Below, one piece after another: positions 41,640 to 53,700 of a stretch of 64,000 bases of DNA. A program made the position numbers and the translations under genes. Source of the DNA: Prorocentrum cordatum (taxonomy: Eukaryota; Sar; Dinophyceae; Prorocentrales; Prorocentraceae). How positions within the stretch are numbered: position 1 is the first letter of the stretch; the number at the start of each line of letters is the position of its first letter. The DNA is taken from NCBI GenBank assembly GCA_963575745.1, contig CAUYUJ010016059.1, forward strand, positions 198,001 through 262,000, written 5' to 3'. A model generated the notes under the pieces. It worked only from the letters and a program-made list of their open reading frames with translations, did no database searches and was not told the DNA's origin.

Positions 41640-42250
41640 TGGATCGTGAGTCTGGGGCGTTTGTAGTGCTTCTCGGGGCCTGGCGGCGTTTGTTTGTGGG
41701 GCCTCTTGAAGCCCTGAGATGAATCGTGAATCGGGGGCCTCTTGGAGCCTTGGGAAACATCCTGGGAGTCTTTTGGAAGCATTCCGGAAACTCAGGGGGC
41801 CTCTTGGGCGTCCTTTTGGGACTCTTTTGGGCTGGCTGTGGGCCCTCTTTGGCCGTCCTGGGGCCCTCTTGGGCCGTCCTGGGGAGCTGGGGCCGTCTTG
41901 GAGGGGAGCCTCTTGGGCCATCGGGTGCCCCGTGGGGCTATCTTGGGCGCGCCCCTGGGCGTCTGTGGGGCTGCACGCCGTCTTGAAGCCAACTTGGGCG
42001 TCCGGGGGCTCTGTTGGGCCGTTTCGGGGCTGTCTTGGCAACCTCTTGGGCCGTCTTGGGGGGAGATCGGAAGCCTCTTTGGCCGTCGTGGGATGCAGGA
42101 TGTCCGGAATGACGAGAACGTCAAAATCTGTCAAACACGTTAGGAACAGCGTTGATTGTTGCATGTCGCGGCGCTCTTGGGAGTCTTGTGGGGCCTGTTT
42201 GGGGCTGTTTGGGAGCCGTCATCGTCTTGGGCCGTCGGGAAACCACGAAA
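41640..42250. repeat. GGCCTCTTGGGCCGTCTTGG minisatellite
   Basis: The longest block of this family on the plus strand: GGGGCCTCTTGGAGC, GGCCGTCCTGGGG, CTTGGGCCGTTTCGGGGC words. Frames across it translate to Gly/Leu/Trp/Ser repeats. Confidence 0.85.
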
Positions 42251-42329
42251 AGCGTTTCAATCGATCATTCGGCGCGCGGGCGGCCGTTCGAAAGGTGCCC
42301 CGGGGCCGGGGAGGACCGTTGGAAAAAAT

Positions 42330-42800
42330 ATATAGTGTTTGTTTGTGTGTGTGTGTGTGTGTCTGTGTGTCTGTGTGTCTCTGTGTGTGTGTGGGTGGAC
42401 CATCCGGGTGGTTTTCTTCCATGCATGATGCATAATTGTACAATCATACAATAGAATCCGATAGGGTAAGGTAGGATACGACAAGGCAGGCGACTATAAC
42501 ATATGATAATGCAACGCATGATCTGCTAAGATAATATGATATACGATAATCTGATAACACCTAAAATGTAATGTGACCTAAGTGCATCGCAAGACAGCGT
42601 ATATATGGCATGGCACTAGACTACGTTAGAATAACACATCCTATAATGCATGCTGTTATGATACAGCATCATATGACTTACTGCGATGTAAGATATTAGC
42701 AAGTGTGTTAGGATAAGGTAAGTTGAACTCATAACAAGACATAAAAGATCAACAATTAGAAGAAACGCATGTGATCCACTTATCATTGCTGCGACTACCT
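42330..42800. repeat. TG microsatellite and AT-rich island
   Basis: TG/TCTG tract at 42340-42395, then about 370 bases of AT-rich sequence with many GATAATAT, ACATATGATAAT and GATACGATAAT words. It stands out sharply from the GC-rich surroundings. No gene. Confidence 0.8.
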
Positions 42801-43177
42801 GACGTGCAACAAAAAAAAAATATCGGCTTGTCACCTGTGACTTCCGTGACTGGGTCTGCGTTCGCCATTTGACGAGGCGACGTTCGATCGCCCTGCGGGG
42901 GGATGTCTCTGGCCGTCCCCGAGAAACTCCGACAAAAAATGAACAGCCTGGAGGCCTCGGCTTGGCACTACACCTCAGCGGGACTTCGATTCGAGCGACG
43001 GAGCAGCCACTCGTGCAAACATGAACGCGTGGAATCTGGAACAAAAATCCACATGTCACATCGTGAACAACGCAGCGGTCTGCGGCAACAAAACATCTCA
43101 CCCACCACCGCACTTCGGGCTCATACGTAGAATGGTCTGCCCCAACAGGAGCAAGCCTCTTGCACGACACACATGCG

Positions 43178-44311
43178 TCATTGCCCAGTGGGTGGTGGGT
43201 TACACAAATCAATGTCATTCCGAACCGATACAAAACGAGTGTGGGCCCGAGAGCCCGACGCCACGACGTTAACTGTCGGGTCTATCTTCACCTGCATTGA
43301 TCTGGCATGGGCAGCACGCGACGCCAACCCTACAAGTGAAAGAGACAATTGAAGGGGAGGAGCATCGAAGGCAGTGAATCGATGGCCAGAAGGAAGGGCA
43401 TGGACGAGGATGGAAGTGGAAGCGCGTACCTGCAACGCCCACAATCCTGCGCCTCTTGCAACTGTCCAGTATGTACCATTTGAACCATACGCTCTGAGCC
43501 ACTGCTGGAGAGCAGCGTACTTATCCCTCCACGTCCTCGTCACTACTGCGCTTCTCCTCTGGACTCTTCTGCATGCCTACATTGGTGAATTGACTCTCAG
43601 CCTCTCGCTCCGGTCCTCCCTTGGGCGGCCCCCTGGCTTGGCACTGGGCTCTTGTTGAGACAGGTGGAACGGATGCGACAATGTCGCACCTGATCCTGCG
43701 CAGTCCGGAGGTTGCTGCCAGCACTGGTCACGTTCGCGTCCGAGTACACTTGGAGCGCTCCCTTGGCCTTGGGTGGGGAAGAGCGCTTGAATAATGGCTA
43801 ACCACACATGGGGCCGTGGTGTTACGTGCACGTGTTCTTCGCCGTCCTCTTTACAATGCAGATATGAGCCGCAGGCAGGATGAAACAGTTGAAGCAAGCG
43901 CCAATGAGGTCGGCCACGTCGCGGCCGAACACTCCAGGTCGTGCGCTTTGCCCCTACACGTCCGACGCGGTCAGCAGGACTACTTCGCGCAGCGAGGTCG
44001 ATTGCGCGCGAAGATCTCGGCGGCACCAGCCTGGCCACCAACCTGCCCGAGGCGGGCCGATTCCTGCGGGGTCCCCCCGGGCCCGAGGCAGGGCAGCGAC
44101 GCCCGCCGCTGCCAATGCCGAGGCGCGCGGATGTCACGGGGTTCCGACGGCCTGGCCTCGCCAGGCACGCGGGGCTCGGGAGCCTTCCGGCCCTCGTGGG
44201 CGAACACGCGCACACATACCCGTATCCGCGGACCTTGCGGGCCAGGCCCCTGTGCCGCGACCCCGCCGATACGGGGCGCTTCTTGTCGCGGATGCCCCAC
44301 GCGGGACGCAT
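43178..44311 (-). CDS. Unrecognised coding-like region (two in-frame parts)
   Basis: A minus-strand frame is open from 44311 to a TAG at 43577 and again, in the same frame, from 43543 to 43178. The first part is Arg/Pro/Gly-rich, then carries WLAIIQALFPTQGQ and SAKPGGRPREDRSERLRV. The second begins TRTWRDKYAALQQWLRAYGS, a helical Trp/Leu pattern, and ends CNPPPTGQ. A neighbouring frame reads KSPEEKRSSDEDVEG just before the Trp-rich part, hinting at a splice or frameshift. The plus strand is also open here (Arg-rich). No domain recognised. 42800-43177 and 44312-44940 hold nothing clearer. Confidence 0.2.
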
Positions 44312-44944
44312 CCGGGCGACTGCGTCTTCGCGGGAACGCGCAGGGAATCCAGACCGCGAGGGCGCGGATACGGATAGGTTCGCCGCTCGTGAGGCCCAGG
44401 GTTCGCAAGGACCACAGGCTGCGGGGCCGCCTTATGTGAGTCCCAGGGCCGAGGAGGACATCCAGAGGCCAAAGCTCTCAGTGAGGGTGCGTCAGCAAGC
44501 CTGGCTTTTTTGTTTAAGACGTCGATGTCTAGGAACTTCCCAGGCATGCAGCGTCGACTTTTTGTTCGCGACATGTGTCGCCGAATTCTCGACCCCTTCC
44601 CTGGCGGGTTGGTTGTTCGTCTAGCTTCACTTTTGATGGCTCATGGGGCTCGGCAATAGCCCCTTATACGTGGGAATCAACCGGTGATCCGGCACTGCGC
44701 CTGCGGCGCGTGATGTGTGCCAAAATTCTGGGAGGTGCTCGGAGGCTTTGAAAGCCGACCCCCCTCTTTGGAGTGCGACAGCGGCCGTGAATCGCCGCTC
44801 CCCCCCACCTTCGGGCCCTGATTCAGTTGCCTTCCTAGCCCCACGGTCCAATCAAATAGCACCAGAAGGGCGCGGTGGGGGGCCCTCGCTACAACCCTGG
44901 TGATCACCCCAACAGCACACACGTGCGATAGGAGATCTTGCTAT

Positions 44945-45149
44945 GGTAAGCGCGCGCGTGTGTGTGTGCGTGCGTGTGAATGCAAATGTGAATGTGACTG
45001 TGAATGTGCATGTGCATGTGAATGTGAATGTGAATGTAAATGTGCATGTGAATGTGAATGATAATATGAATGTGAGTGTGAGTATGACTGCGGATGTGGA
45101 TGTGAATGCGAACGTGGCTGTGAGTGTGAGTGTAAATTTGTGTGTCTGC

Positions 45150-45195
<46 letters not shown>

Positions 45196-45252
45196 AAAAA
45201 GAGAGTGTGTGTGTGTGCGCGTGTGTGTGTGTGTGTGTGTGCGTGTGTGTTT
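44945..45252. repeat. Compound TG / TGAATG / GA microsatellite
   Basis: TG-rich start, then hexamer-like AATGTGAATGTGCATGTG words, a (GA) run at 45153-45190, an A10 run and (TG) to 45250. Confidence 0.97.
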
Positions 45253-45620
45253 CGGAGTTTTCCGGCGCCTTGTCGCTGCGGGGCGTCCGCGCCTCGCCGC
45301 AGCCGTGGGCGGCGCAGGGCTCTTGAGCTTGCCGTCTGCCGAACCTCCCTAGGGCTCTCGAGCGGCCGCCTGCCGAGCCGACTATGGGGCACAGCCTGCC
45401 TCCACCGAGCTGCCGTGCTGAGGCTGCGCCCCCCCCAAACACCCCGAGGATCAAGGGCCTTCCGCGGCCTCATCCAGCCCCAGGCCCCATGGGCGGGCCC
45501 CTTTAGCCCCAGACCCCGATGGGGGAAAGAAAACCAGAACCTCGCACAGCCCCTCGGAAGCGTAACGCGACCCCTAGCACGGCGCCGACTGCTAACAACG
45601 ACGGCGAAAGCAGGCAAGGC

Positions 45621-46895
45621 TCAGACAATCGATTGCGAAGCCATCTGCGCAGCTGGCACTCTTGCTGCCCCGACGACCATGAGGCCATCCACGCAGCTGG
45701 CACTCTGCTGTTGTCTCCATGTGTCATCGTACTGGTGGTTTCCGCGGAGCTCCCTGCGGAAGCTCTCCTCCAACTCGTGCAACACCTGCCACTCGGCTGC
45801 CGTGAACTCGCGGCGGCCACTGCCACGGGCGGAGCCTGAGGGAGGAGGCGGCGGCGGCGGCGGCGGCGGCGGGCGCGCGTCCTGCGGCTCGAAGGGCCGC
45901 CGCACCTCGCCCACGCCGAAGGAGCCGTCGAAGTCGTCGCCGAAACCGCACTGCGCCCAGGGCACGGCCGGGTGCACGTCGTCGCGGACGTACGGCCAGA
46001 CCTCCCACCAGGCGCAGAAGAGCGTGCGAAGCCGCTGCGTGGTCGCCATGGCCTCCTTGACCAGCTCCGCACGGCGCCGCACGAAGGGCTGGGCCGATCC
46101 CCGCCTCAGCGCCCTAGCGGCCGCCATGGCAGTCCAGGCGGCAGGCATGAGGTCGCCCTCCGTCTCGTCGACGCTCTCTTCGATGTCGCCCCTCACGTCT
46201 CTGGGAGTGTGCGCCTCGTCCTCGAGGGCGCCATCGCCACCACCACGCGGGAGAAATGCTCCTCGAACGCGTTCGCCTCCATGCCGAACGGCCTCCTCCT
46301 TCACTAGGGCGGGGTCCGCAAACACGGAGTCCTTGTCTGTCGACTCGGAGGCCTCCTTCATGCCCTCCTCCTCTTCGTCGCCTTCGCCCTGCCCCTTCCC
46401 CGTACTGTCCTGCGCCAGCCAGCCCTCGGGCCATCGCGGCGCCTCCTTCCGCAGCTTGGTGGGCGTGGTGGCCGCCACCTGCCGCGGCGCTGTCGGAGGG
46501 GTGGATGGGGCAGGGGCTCCCAGCCTGGGGCCGCTCACTGCCGCCGGGATGGCGGCGTCGCAGGCCTGGACAACGCCTGCCGCTGGCGCCACGGCAGCAT
46601 GCCAGGCCGCATTTCTGCGACGCCAGGCGCTGCCTGGCACGCGCGCGCCCGCCGCTGCCAGCCGCAAGGCGGGTCTGGCGGCCCACTCACGGTCCTGCCA
46701 CGACCCAGGCAAGGCGGCCTCCGCCACCAGGCTGCACAGCGCGGCCTCACAGGCCTGCTGACGCCTGCGGCGGGCCGCTCTCCGCGCCGCCGTCGTGCCC
46801 ACGGAGATCTCCTGTTGGGCGCGGCGCATGCTGGGCCGCCACACATCGGGCAGCCCCCCGAGCCCAACCTCTCTGTCGTCGCACGCCGCCTCCAT
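45621..46895 (-). CDS. Hypothetical protein, Ala/Arg-rich with acidic middle
   Basis: About 424 residues from ATG 46895; upstream codons come from a TG/AC microsatellite, so this ATG is preferred. Residues 1-120 are Ala/Arg-rich and helical with regularly spaced Trp (RRAQQEISVGTTAARRAARR, EAALPGSWQDREWAARPAL). Residues 150-260 are Pro/Thr-rich then acidic (GEGDEEEEGMKEASESTDKD). Residues 290-350 include AWWEVWPYVRDDVHPAVPWA and GFGDDFDGSFG. A run of 11 prolines (GGC repeat at 45843-45870) precedes a helical end with WQVLHELEESFRRELRG. Composition looks coding on this strand, while the antisense frames are Arg/Pro-rich. The family is not recognised. Confidence 0.45.
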   Translation of the reverse strand: MEAACDDREVGLGGLPDVWRPSMRRAQQEISVGTTAARRAARRRRQQACEAALCSLVAEAALPGSWQDREWAARPALRLAAAGARVPGSAWRRRNAAWHAAVAPAAGVVQACDAAIPAAVSGPRLGAPAPSTPPTAPRQVAATTPTKLRKEAPRWPEGWLAQDSTGKGQGEGDEEEEGMKEASESTDKDSVFADPALVKEEAVRHGGERVRGAFLPRGGGDGALEDEAHTPRDVRGDIEESVDETEGDLMPAAWTAMAAARALRRGSAQPFVRRRAELVKEAMATTQRLRTLFCAWWEVWPYVRDDVHPAVPWAQCGFGDDFDGSFGVGEVRRPFEPQDARPPPPPPPPPPPSGSARGSGRREFTAAEWQVLHELEESFRRELRGNHQYDDTWRQQQSASCVDGLMVVGAARVPAAQMASQSIV

Positions 46896-46974
46896 CCAGG
46901 GCCGCGACACGGAGGCAAGGAAATGAGAGAGCCGCTCTCTGCGCCCGCCGAGATGACGAGGCTTGGGAGAGACG

Positions 46975-47690
46975 CGCACAACACACACACACATCCTGCC
47001 CACACACACACACACCTCCTGCCAGGCGCCCAAGGCAGGCGTGAGCCAAACTGGCTACACGTGTGTGTGTGCATGTATGCATTCATGCATGTATGTATGT
47101 ATGCCTGTATGCATGTATGCATGTATGCATGTATGTATGCATGTATGCGTGTATGTAAACATGTGTGAATGCATGTATGTCTGCATGTATGTATGTATGT
47201 ATGTATGTATGTAGGTAGGTAGGTAGGTAGGTAGGTAGGTAGGTATGTAGGTAGGAATGTATGTATGTTTGTGTGTACGTATGTATGTCTGTACGTACGT
47301 ACGTATGTATGGATGTATGTATGTACGTATGTATGTATGTGTATGTGTATGCGTATGAGTATGAGCATGAATGTGTGTATGCGTATGTGCGTATGTGTAT
47401 GTGTACGTGTACGTGTACGTGCACGTGTATGTGTATGCGCATGTGTACGTGTGTGTATGTGTACGTGTACGTGTACGTGCACGTGCACGTGCACGTGTAC
47501 GTGTATGTGTATGTGTATGAGTATGTGTATGTGTATGTGCATGTGCATGTGTATGTGTATGTGTATGTGTATGTGTACGGGTGTGTGCGTGCGTGCGTGC
47601 GTGCGTGCGTGCATGCGTGCGCGTGTGCGTGTCTGTGTGTGTGTGCGTGTGTGTGTATGTGTGTGTGTGTGTGCGTCTGTGTGTGGGGGG
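46975..47690. repeat. Compound AC / ATGT / GTAG / GTGTAC microsatellite
   Basis: About 700 bases of alternating pyrimidine-purine DNA: ACACAC, GTATGCATGTATGC, GTAGGTAGG (47212-47250), GTGTACGTGCACGTG, GTGCGTGCGTGC. Such sequence favours left-handed (Z) DNA. All frames through it are repeat translations. Confidence 0.97.
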
Positions 47691-47699
47691 GGGCACATC

Positions 47700-48715
47700 T
47701 GCCGTCCACTCTGAACGTCGCCAAGCGGCCCCAGGACTTCTGCGGATGCATGGGGCCTTCCAGGGATAGGAAGCCTTCGTGGGGGCACCTGCTGCTAGGC
47801 TGGCTTCATGTCCGACGGGCCCCTTGCGCCAGAAGGAACGCCAAATCAGGAACGAAGCCCCTTTGGGCCAAAAAAGTGCCTCGACGCACAAGGAGGGCCA
47901 GCGAAACAACTATGGAAGTGTCCAGGGAGCTTACCGTGTAGCCTACTGTATGTGCCTACTTCATGTGCCTGCTGTATGGCCCCAAATGGCGGATTTGCGC
48001 GACAGCGCAGCTGGATTCTTTCGCGAGGCCCGGAGGCCTGGGCCTCTCCTCGGAACCAGCCCTGGAGCGCCCGTCTGGCCAAGACGTCGGGGCGAACCCG
48101 GCACTGGCGCGCAGGAGGCTGCAGAAACGGAGCAATGTCAAATGCCCCTCCTCCCTTGCTTCCCTAGTCGTCGTTGTCCTCCTCCTCCTCCTCCTCCTTG
48201 CTCCTTGCTCCTTGCTCCCCCTTGACGACCCCCCTTCCCGGCGCGGGGGCTCCGGGGGCGCCCGCGCTCGTCCCTGCCGTCGAGCCGCTCCTGCCCGGGC
48301 GGCGGGGCCTACTACGTGTGCGGCTGGCGGGGGGGGGGAGGGGGGCGGACGCGGCTCCAGGGGGGGGGGGGGGAGGGCGCGGCTCCTGGGGGGCGGCTCT
48401 CAAGGGGAACCGCAGGGGGGAACGGCACGGGGGGAGCGGCAAGGGGGGGCGACGCGCTCGGCGATGGGCCCCCCAGGGCGAAACCGCACGCTCCTGGGCG
48501 GGATGGGCTAGCAAGCCAATGTCGGCGATGAGTGGGCGATTTTTGAAACCAGTTTGGGAGAAATCGCTGGAAAACAAAACAATATGATTTTTCTTCGATA
48601 ATTTCCCCCCCACCCCCGGAACCCAAGGGGGCGCAGGGGTGACGCTTGGGGGATTTTGGGGGGGAGGGGTCCAGGGCCCCACGCTCAGAAACAACATCAT
48701 TTCTGAAAACACCTA
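47700..48715. other. GC-rich spacer with G-runs
   Basis: No gene recognised. TCC tract at 48178-48205; G-rich runs at 48328-48450 (several runs of 8-14 G). 48660-48715 carries the AGGGCCCCACRNTCAGAAAC / CATTTCTGAAAAC words that recur near 49640. Confidence 0.5.
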
Positions 48716-48755
48716 AAATTATCCCAGTGCGACCCTGCCTAGGAGTTGGAGCCCC

Positions 48756-49208
48756 TAGGAAAGCAGCATTAGTAGTATCAGTAAAGCTAAGCTAAAGCTA
48801 AGCTACAACTAAGCTACAGCTAAGCTACAGCTAAGCTAAAGCTAAGCTAAAGCTAAGCTAAAGCTAAGCTAAAGCTAAGATAAAGCTAAGCTACAGCTGA
48901 GCTACAGCTAAGCTAAAGCTAAGCTAAAGCTAAGCTACAGCTAAAGCTAAAGCTAACACTAAGCTGAAGCTAAGCTAAAGCTAAGCTAAAGCTAAGCTAA
49001 CGCTAAGCTAACGCTAAGCTGAAGCTAAGCTAAGCTAAAGCCAGCTAAAGCTAAGCTAATTCTAAGCTAAAGCTAAGCTAAAGCTAAGCTAAAGCTAAGC
49101 TAAAGCTAAAGATAAGCTAAAGCTAAGCTAAGGCTAAGCTAAAGTTAAGCTAAAGCTAAGCTAAAGCTAAGCTAAAGCTAAGCTAAAGCTAAAGCTAAAG
49201 CTAAAGCT
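48756..49208. repeat. AGCTAAGCTAA satellite
   Basis: Unit CTAAGCTAAAG (11-12 bp), about 40 copies, with CTACAG, CTAACG and CTGAAG variants. AGCT and AAGCTT-like palindromes recur throughout. Confidence 0.97.
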
Positions 49209-49319
49209 CCCAGGGGACTGGGGGAACCGCGGGGCGGGGACTGGGGGAACCGCCCGGGGCGCTTTGCACTGCCCGGCCCCTTTAAGCTAAGAGAGTAAGA
49301 ACCCTCTAGGCAGAGCCTA

Positions 49320-49990
49320 GGTAAGGAACAATACAAAAAAACAACAGGACAACATACATCTTACAAACAACAAAACACACCCCCTCGCATTTTTTCTGAT
49401 GTTTTTCGGGGGGTCCCGGGAACGATCGGGAAAGACCCTGCCAACCTCAATTCGGGATAATCCCCACCGGGAGCCCTCCATTGGGGAGCTTTCTGCTTTT
49501 GTTTTCTTGGGTGATTCAGGTGTTTTTGTTTATGCATTTGTTTGTTGTGTTTTATTTTGTTTTTTTCCTTGAGTTTTTCCCCAGGGGAAGCCCTCCCCCA
49601 AAAGACCCAACTCGGAGGTTTGTCACATGTTTTCGAAGGGCTCTGGGGCCCCACAATAACGAACAACACGATTTCTGAAAACCCCCAAAACCCTTCCGAA
49701 CCCCTTCCGAAAACCCCCCAACTCAGAATCGTTCTGGGTTTCTTCGGGGCTTCTCCAGCCACCCCAGGTTCCAGGGAGGACAACCTCCTACTCCCCCAAA
49801 GCGCCAATTTTTGCCGGTTGGTTTTCAAAGAGTCTGGGGGTCCACAATTGAAAGGAGCACTATGTTTGATTCCTAATATATCCTCCCGAGCTCCCGAATC
49901 TTATCCGAATATCCTCCCATTGCGGGTTTTGTGTCCGTGAGTTTGTTGGAAGCTTTTCTGGCCACTCCAGGCTCCAGGGGGTAAATGCCA
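49320..49990. repeat. Dispersed repeat family, GGGGCCCCACAATNACGAAC type
   Basis: Three related units (about 49620-49730, 49800-49900, and with 48660-48720 outside), each with CTCTGGGGCCCCACAATAAC or GTCTGGGGGTCCACAATTG, ATTTCTGAAAACCCCC and CTGGCCACTCCAGGCTCCAGGG-like words. A related CCTGGGGTGGCCAGAGAACC word is at 62340-62360 and CCTGGGGTCGCTGGAATACC at 60880. No gene. Confidence 0.6.
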
Positions 49991-50115
49991 GAAGAATATC
50001 AAGGAGCCGTACCCGACCCCTGCGCAATGAGGGGCATGGGTAGCTTGGGAGACGTAATACGGAGGTGATGACGTGACATGGGCGCATATACTTCTGCGAG
50101 CGGCATTCGTGAGGC

Positions 50116-50525
50116 TCGCAGCCCCTCAGAGATTGCAAGATCCCGCTCAGATCTGCGTGGTGCCTCACTCCGCTGGCCCCGCCACCAGCCTTCGAAAGTA
50201 GCGACGGTTTCGCAAATCGCAGCCCCCCAAGGACGGCGAGGTCCCGCTCAGATCTGCGCGGTGCCTCATTCCGCTGGACCTGCCAGAATCCCTTGAAAGT
50301 GGCGACAGTTTGTCAAATCGCAGCCCCCCAGGGACGGCGAGGTCTCGCTCAGATCTGTGCGATGCCTCACTCCGCTGGACCCATCAGCAGCCCTAGAAAA
50401 TGGTGACAGTTTCGGAGATCGCTATGCAGGCCCCCCAAGCAGCCCTCGAAGGAGGCAACAGCTTCGCAATTCGCAGCCACCCAGAAAAAGCTTCGCAATT
50501 CGCAGCCACCCAAGGATGGCGAGGT
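50116..50525 (+). promoter_or_regulatory. Tandem 5' monomers of the LINE (about 102 bp)
   Basis: CGCAGCCCCYCARRGAYNGC followed by CGCTCAGATCTGYGYGRTGC and CTCAYTCCGCTGGACC begins at 50116, 50218 and 50320; a fourth, partial and rearranged unit ends near 50525. Tandem monomers directly before the first frame resemble the promoter monomers of mouse L1. A promoter role is inferred from position only. Confidence 0.65.
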
Positions 50526-50736
50526 CTAAGTTTGGTCTGCGGCACTATGCTGCCCCCCCATTCTCCTCCTCCTCCTCCTCCGCGGTCGCGCGACCACGGG
50601 CGCCGCCACGCCGCGCGGCCCCGATCTGGATCCGGCCTGGCACCGCCGCCGCCGCAAGGAGCGTGCCAACGCACGAGTGTTCCTGCGGCTTGGTGCGGCG
50701 GCAGGCCTACTGGACAAGCACCACAGCAGCGGCAGG

Positions 50737-53700
50737 ATGGCGCTGGGAGACCGTGCATCGTCACGTTCGACAGGCCATACAGCAACCTGGCGCTGCTCCT
50801 TCGTGAAGGACAACTTCGCGTCGAGAACGACATGCAGAGGCTGCGGGGCGCCCAAAGGAGGAGGAGGTGGTGGCCAGAAGGAAAAGGCCAAGCCCCCCTG
50901 GAGGAAGCGCTCTGCATCGGCAGACAGAGGAGGACACGGGCGAGGAGCTGCTGCAGGAGACCAAGGGGAGGCAGATGCAAGAGGGCCAGCGACCTCGGGC
51001 AACATCGGCATCCTGCCCATGCTGCCTAACCAGGCGCAGGACCACCCCAGCTGGCTCTCCGCCCCGCCGATTGCCGCAGGACTCAAGCGCCACAGGGAGT
51101 CCTTGCGCAAGGCGATGGTGGCGGCGGCGGAGGCGGCGAGGGCGATCCGCAGCATGCCCCCGGAGCAGGTCTCCCCGCAGCGCCTCAAGCAGGTGGAGAA
51201 CGAGTATGCTGCGCTCCACTGCCAGGTCATCCTCGCTAAAGACCCGACCACGCGCATGGAGAAGCAGGAGCAGTTCGTCAACAAGGCCAAGAAAGCGCTG
51301 TCGGCCGCCAAGGACGCCCAGTTTGCCGCGGAGCTGGCGGCGGAGGCGTGCAAGGCGGAGGCGGTCAAGGCCCAGAAGGAGTACCAGCACGCGCAGGAGT
51401 TCATGGCGCAGATGGCGCAGCTGGAGCACTGGTGCGCCTACCCGCCGCAGGGAGGAGCCCACGCCGCTGCGGAGCCAGCCGCGCACAAGTTCGCCAGTGA
51501 CGCGGCGGTGCCGGACGACAGCGACGAGGAGATCGAGGACGCGGACGACGACGGCTATGGAGGAGGCTCGTCAGGGCAGCAGCAGATGCCAGTAAGGCCA
51601 GCATGGTCACACACAGGCACGGCTCAAGATCAGAACCGCGTGGCGAAGCTGGAGACACAGATGGGGTCCATGCAGGACACGCTGGGGCAGATCCTCGCAG
51701 CGCTCAATGGGCGCCCCCTCCAAGGCCAGCCATCGCAGGCCGCAGGAGCGGAGGATATCCCCGTTCCAGGTGGAGGGAGGCTGCCCACCAGCCAGAAGAG
51801 CGCGAGCGCAGGCAAGGCAGCCAAGTCCCCAGCCAAGGCGTTTGCGGAGCCGCCGCCGCCAGGCCAGAGGAGGCTGGCCCTATCGTCTGGAGGAGCTGCC
51901 ACGGACAGCGCAGAGGGAGCCGTCAAGGTCATGAAGGACGAGAATGGCGACCCAGTTGTGGTCGAGGTGGCGGCAGCCCGCTCCCCACTGCAGGAGCTGC
52001 AGCAGTGCCAGGGCGCCGTCCGCCGCCGACGAGAACGCCATGAGCGACGTCAGAGTGGGGCAGCGGCTGGACGCCAACGGGCGGCCGTTGGGCTAGTTTA
52101 CCCGGGCCAGCCCCCGCTGCCGTCTTCAGCGGCGACGGAAGCGACAGGGGGGCGTGGCCCGGTAGACAGAGCCGCCACAACGACTTCATTTTCAGAGGCG
52201 CTGCCAAGGAGTGGTGTTGACACGCCAATTCCAGACACAGCAGCCGACTTGGCAGTGCTGAGGGCAGCATGGCCAATCTCCATCGACAAGGGCTTCGTCG
52301 AGTATGGAGAGCAATACCTTCACAGCTCCACCAAGGGAGTACTGTCCAAGTGCTCGCGTCTGCAGGGCGATTTTGATCCAAGCCTGTTCGAGACGCTACT
52401 CATATACACGGATGGCTCGGGCGGCAGCACGCACGGTCATCTCCCTGGGCCGCCGGCCTGGGCATTCGTCGTGCTGGGCTACACGCACGACGACGAGTTC
52501 GTGCTCATCGGCACGATGGGCGATGCGATGCCGACGCTGGGGGAACAGTTCAGCCAGCCGTCAGGTGCCGCAGAGATATGTGCGATGATTGCCGCGATCT
52601 TCTGGCTCCTGCAGCTCCAGGTGGCTGTGGGCGAGACGGGCAAGCACGCGCAGCTGCCAGTGATCAGCTTCTACACCGACAACAACTACGTGGTGGACAT
52701 AGGGAGAGGAGGTGCCGCGCTGGAGCACTACGCGCCGTACGCCAGCTTCCTGGACAGCATCGTCAAGGTGCTGAGACACAGCGCCGAGGACGTCCTCTGG
52801 TCGCACGTCGGCGGCCACATGGCGGACCCGTGGAACGAGCTCGCCGACACCGTCGCCACGCTGGCCAGAGGCGGCCTCATCGCGTGGCCCAACGGCTTCG
52901 ACCTCTGGGAGCGCATGGAGCAGGTGCTGCCGCAGGCGCCCTGGCTGTGGCTCAGTGTTGCCCCTCAGGCCGAGAGACTCCAGTACCCGCTCCCAGGCCT
53001 CCCCGTCCCTGTCCTCGAGGCCCCGTCCCAAGGCCTCCAGAGCTTTCTCCTGAAGCACCTGTCCCAGGGAGACATCGCCTCTCAGGGCGAGGGCCGAGGC
53101 AAAAGGAGGGGGGAGGAGCAACGCAGCAAGCCACGGAAGCTACGGCTAGCAGTGGCCAGTGCCCTGACGCTCGATCCCAGGAAGTCCAGGGTGAACAAGG
53201 GGAAAGCCTTCACAGGTGTCCTCATCCCAGGTAGGATGCAGTCCCTAGCGCAGCAGTTCGGGGACGCGGGCTACCACCTGGTCGGCACGCTCGAGACCAG
53301 GGTCCCTGCCGAGTCCGTCGTGAGAGTGGGCCACTACATGGTGCTCCACACTGCTGCCGAAGAAAGAGGACGCTTCGGGGTCTCGCTGTGGATCAACACG
53401 GTGGGCCGGCTTGGCGAGGACGGCCCCGCCCTGCAGGAGCAGCATGTGGCGATCGTGCACAAGGGGCCGACCCGCTTGCTGGTGTGCATCAGGGCCCCCT
53501 TCCTCAACTGCGACATCCTGGTCGGGCATGCCCCGCGCGGCCACAGGCCCCCAGGGGAGATCAGGGACTGGTGGGAGCACACCCAAAGGATCGTCGACAA
53601 GAGGCCCGACCCCAGCCCGTGGCTCTTCTCCCTGGTCGACGCCAACGCCCAGGTGGGATCGGTCCCCACGGTCGGCATCGGGGAGTACGGAGCGCAGAAG

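Noticed and set aside
47055-47909. His/Thr/Tyr-rich and Val/Cys/Met-rich long frames
   Set aside because: They are six-frame openness of the GTGTAC/ATGT microsatellite, seen on both strands over the same bases.
50761-51486. Minus-strand frames opposite the LINE (also 52561-53121, 54241-54882 and 59532-60020)
   Set aside because: They are antisense shadows of the GC-rich LINE coding strand; only the plus frames carry RNase H, endonuclease, RT and MTase-like motifs.
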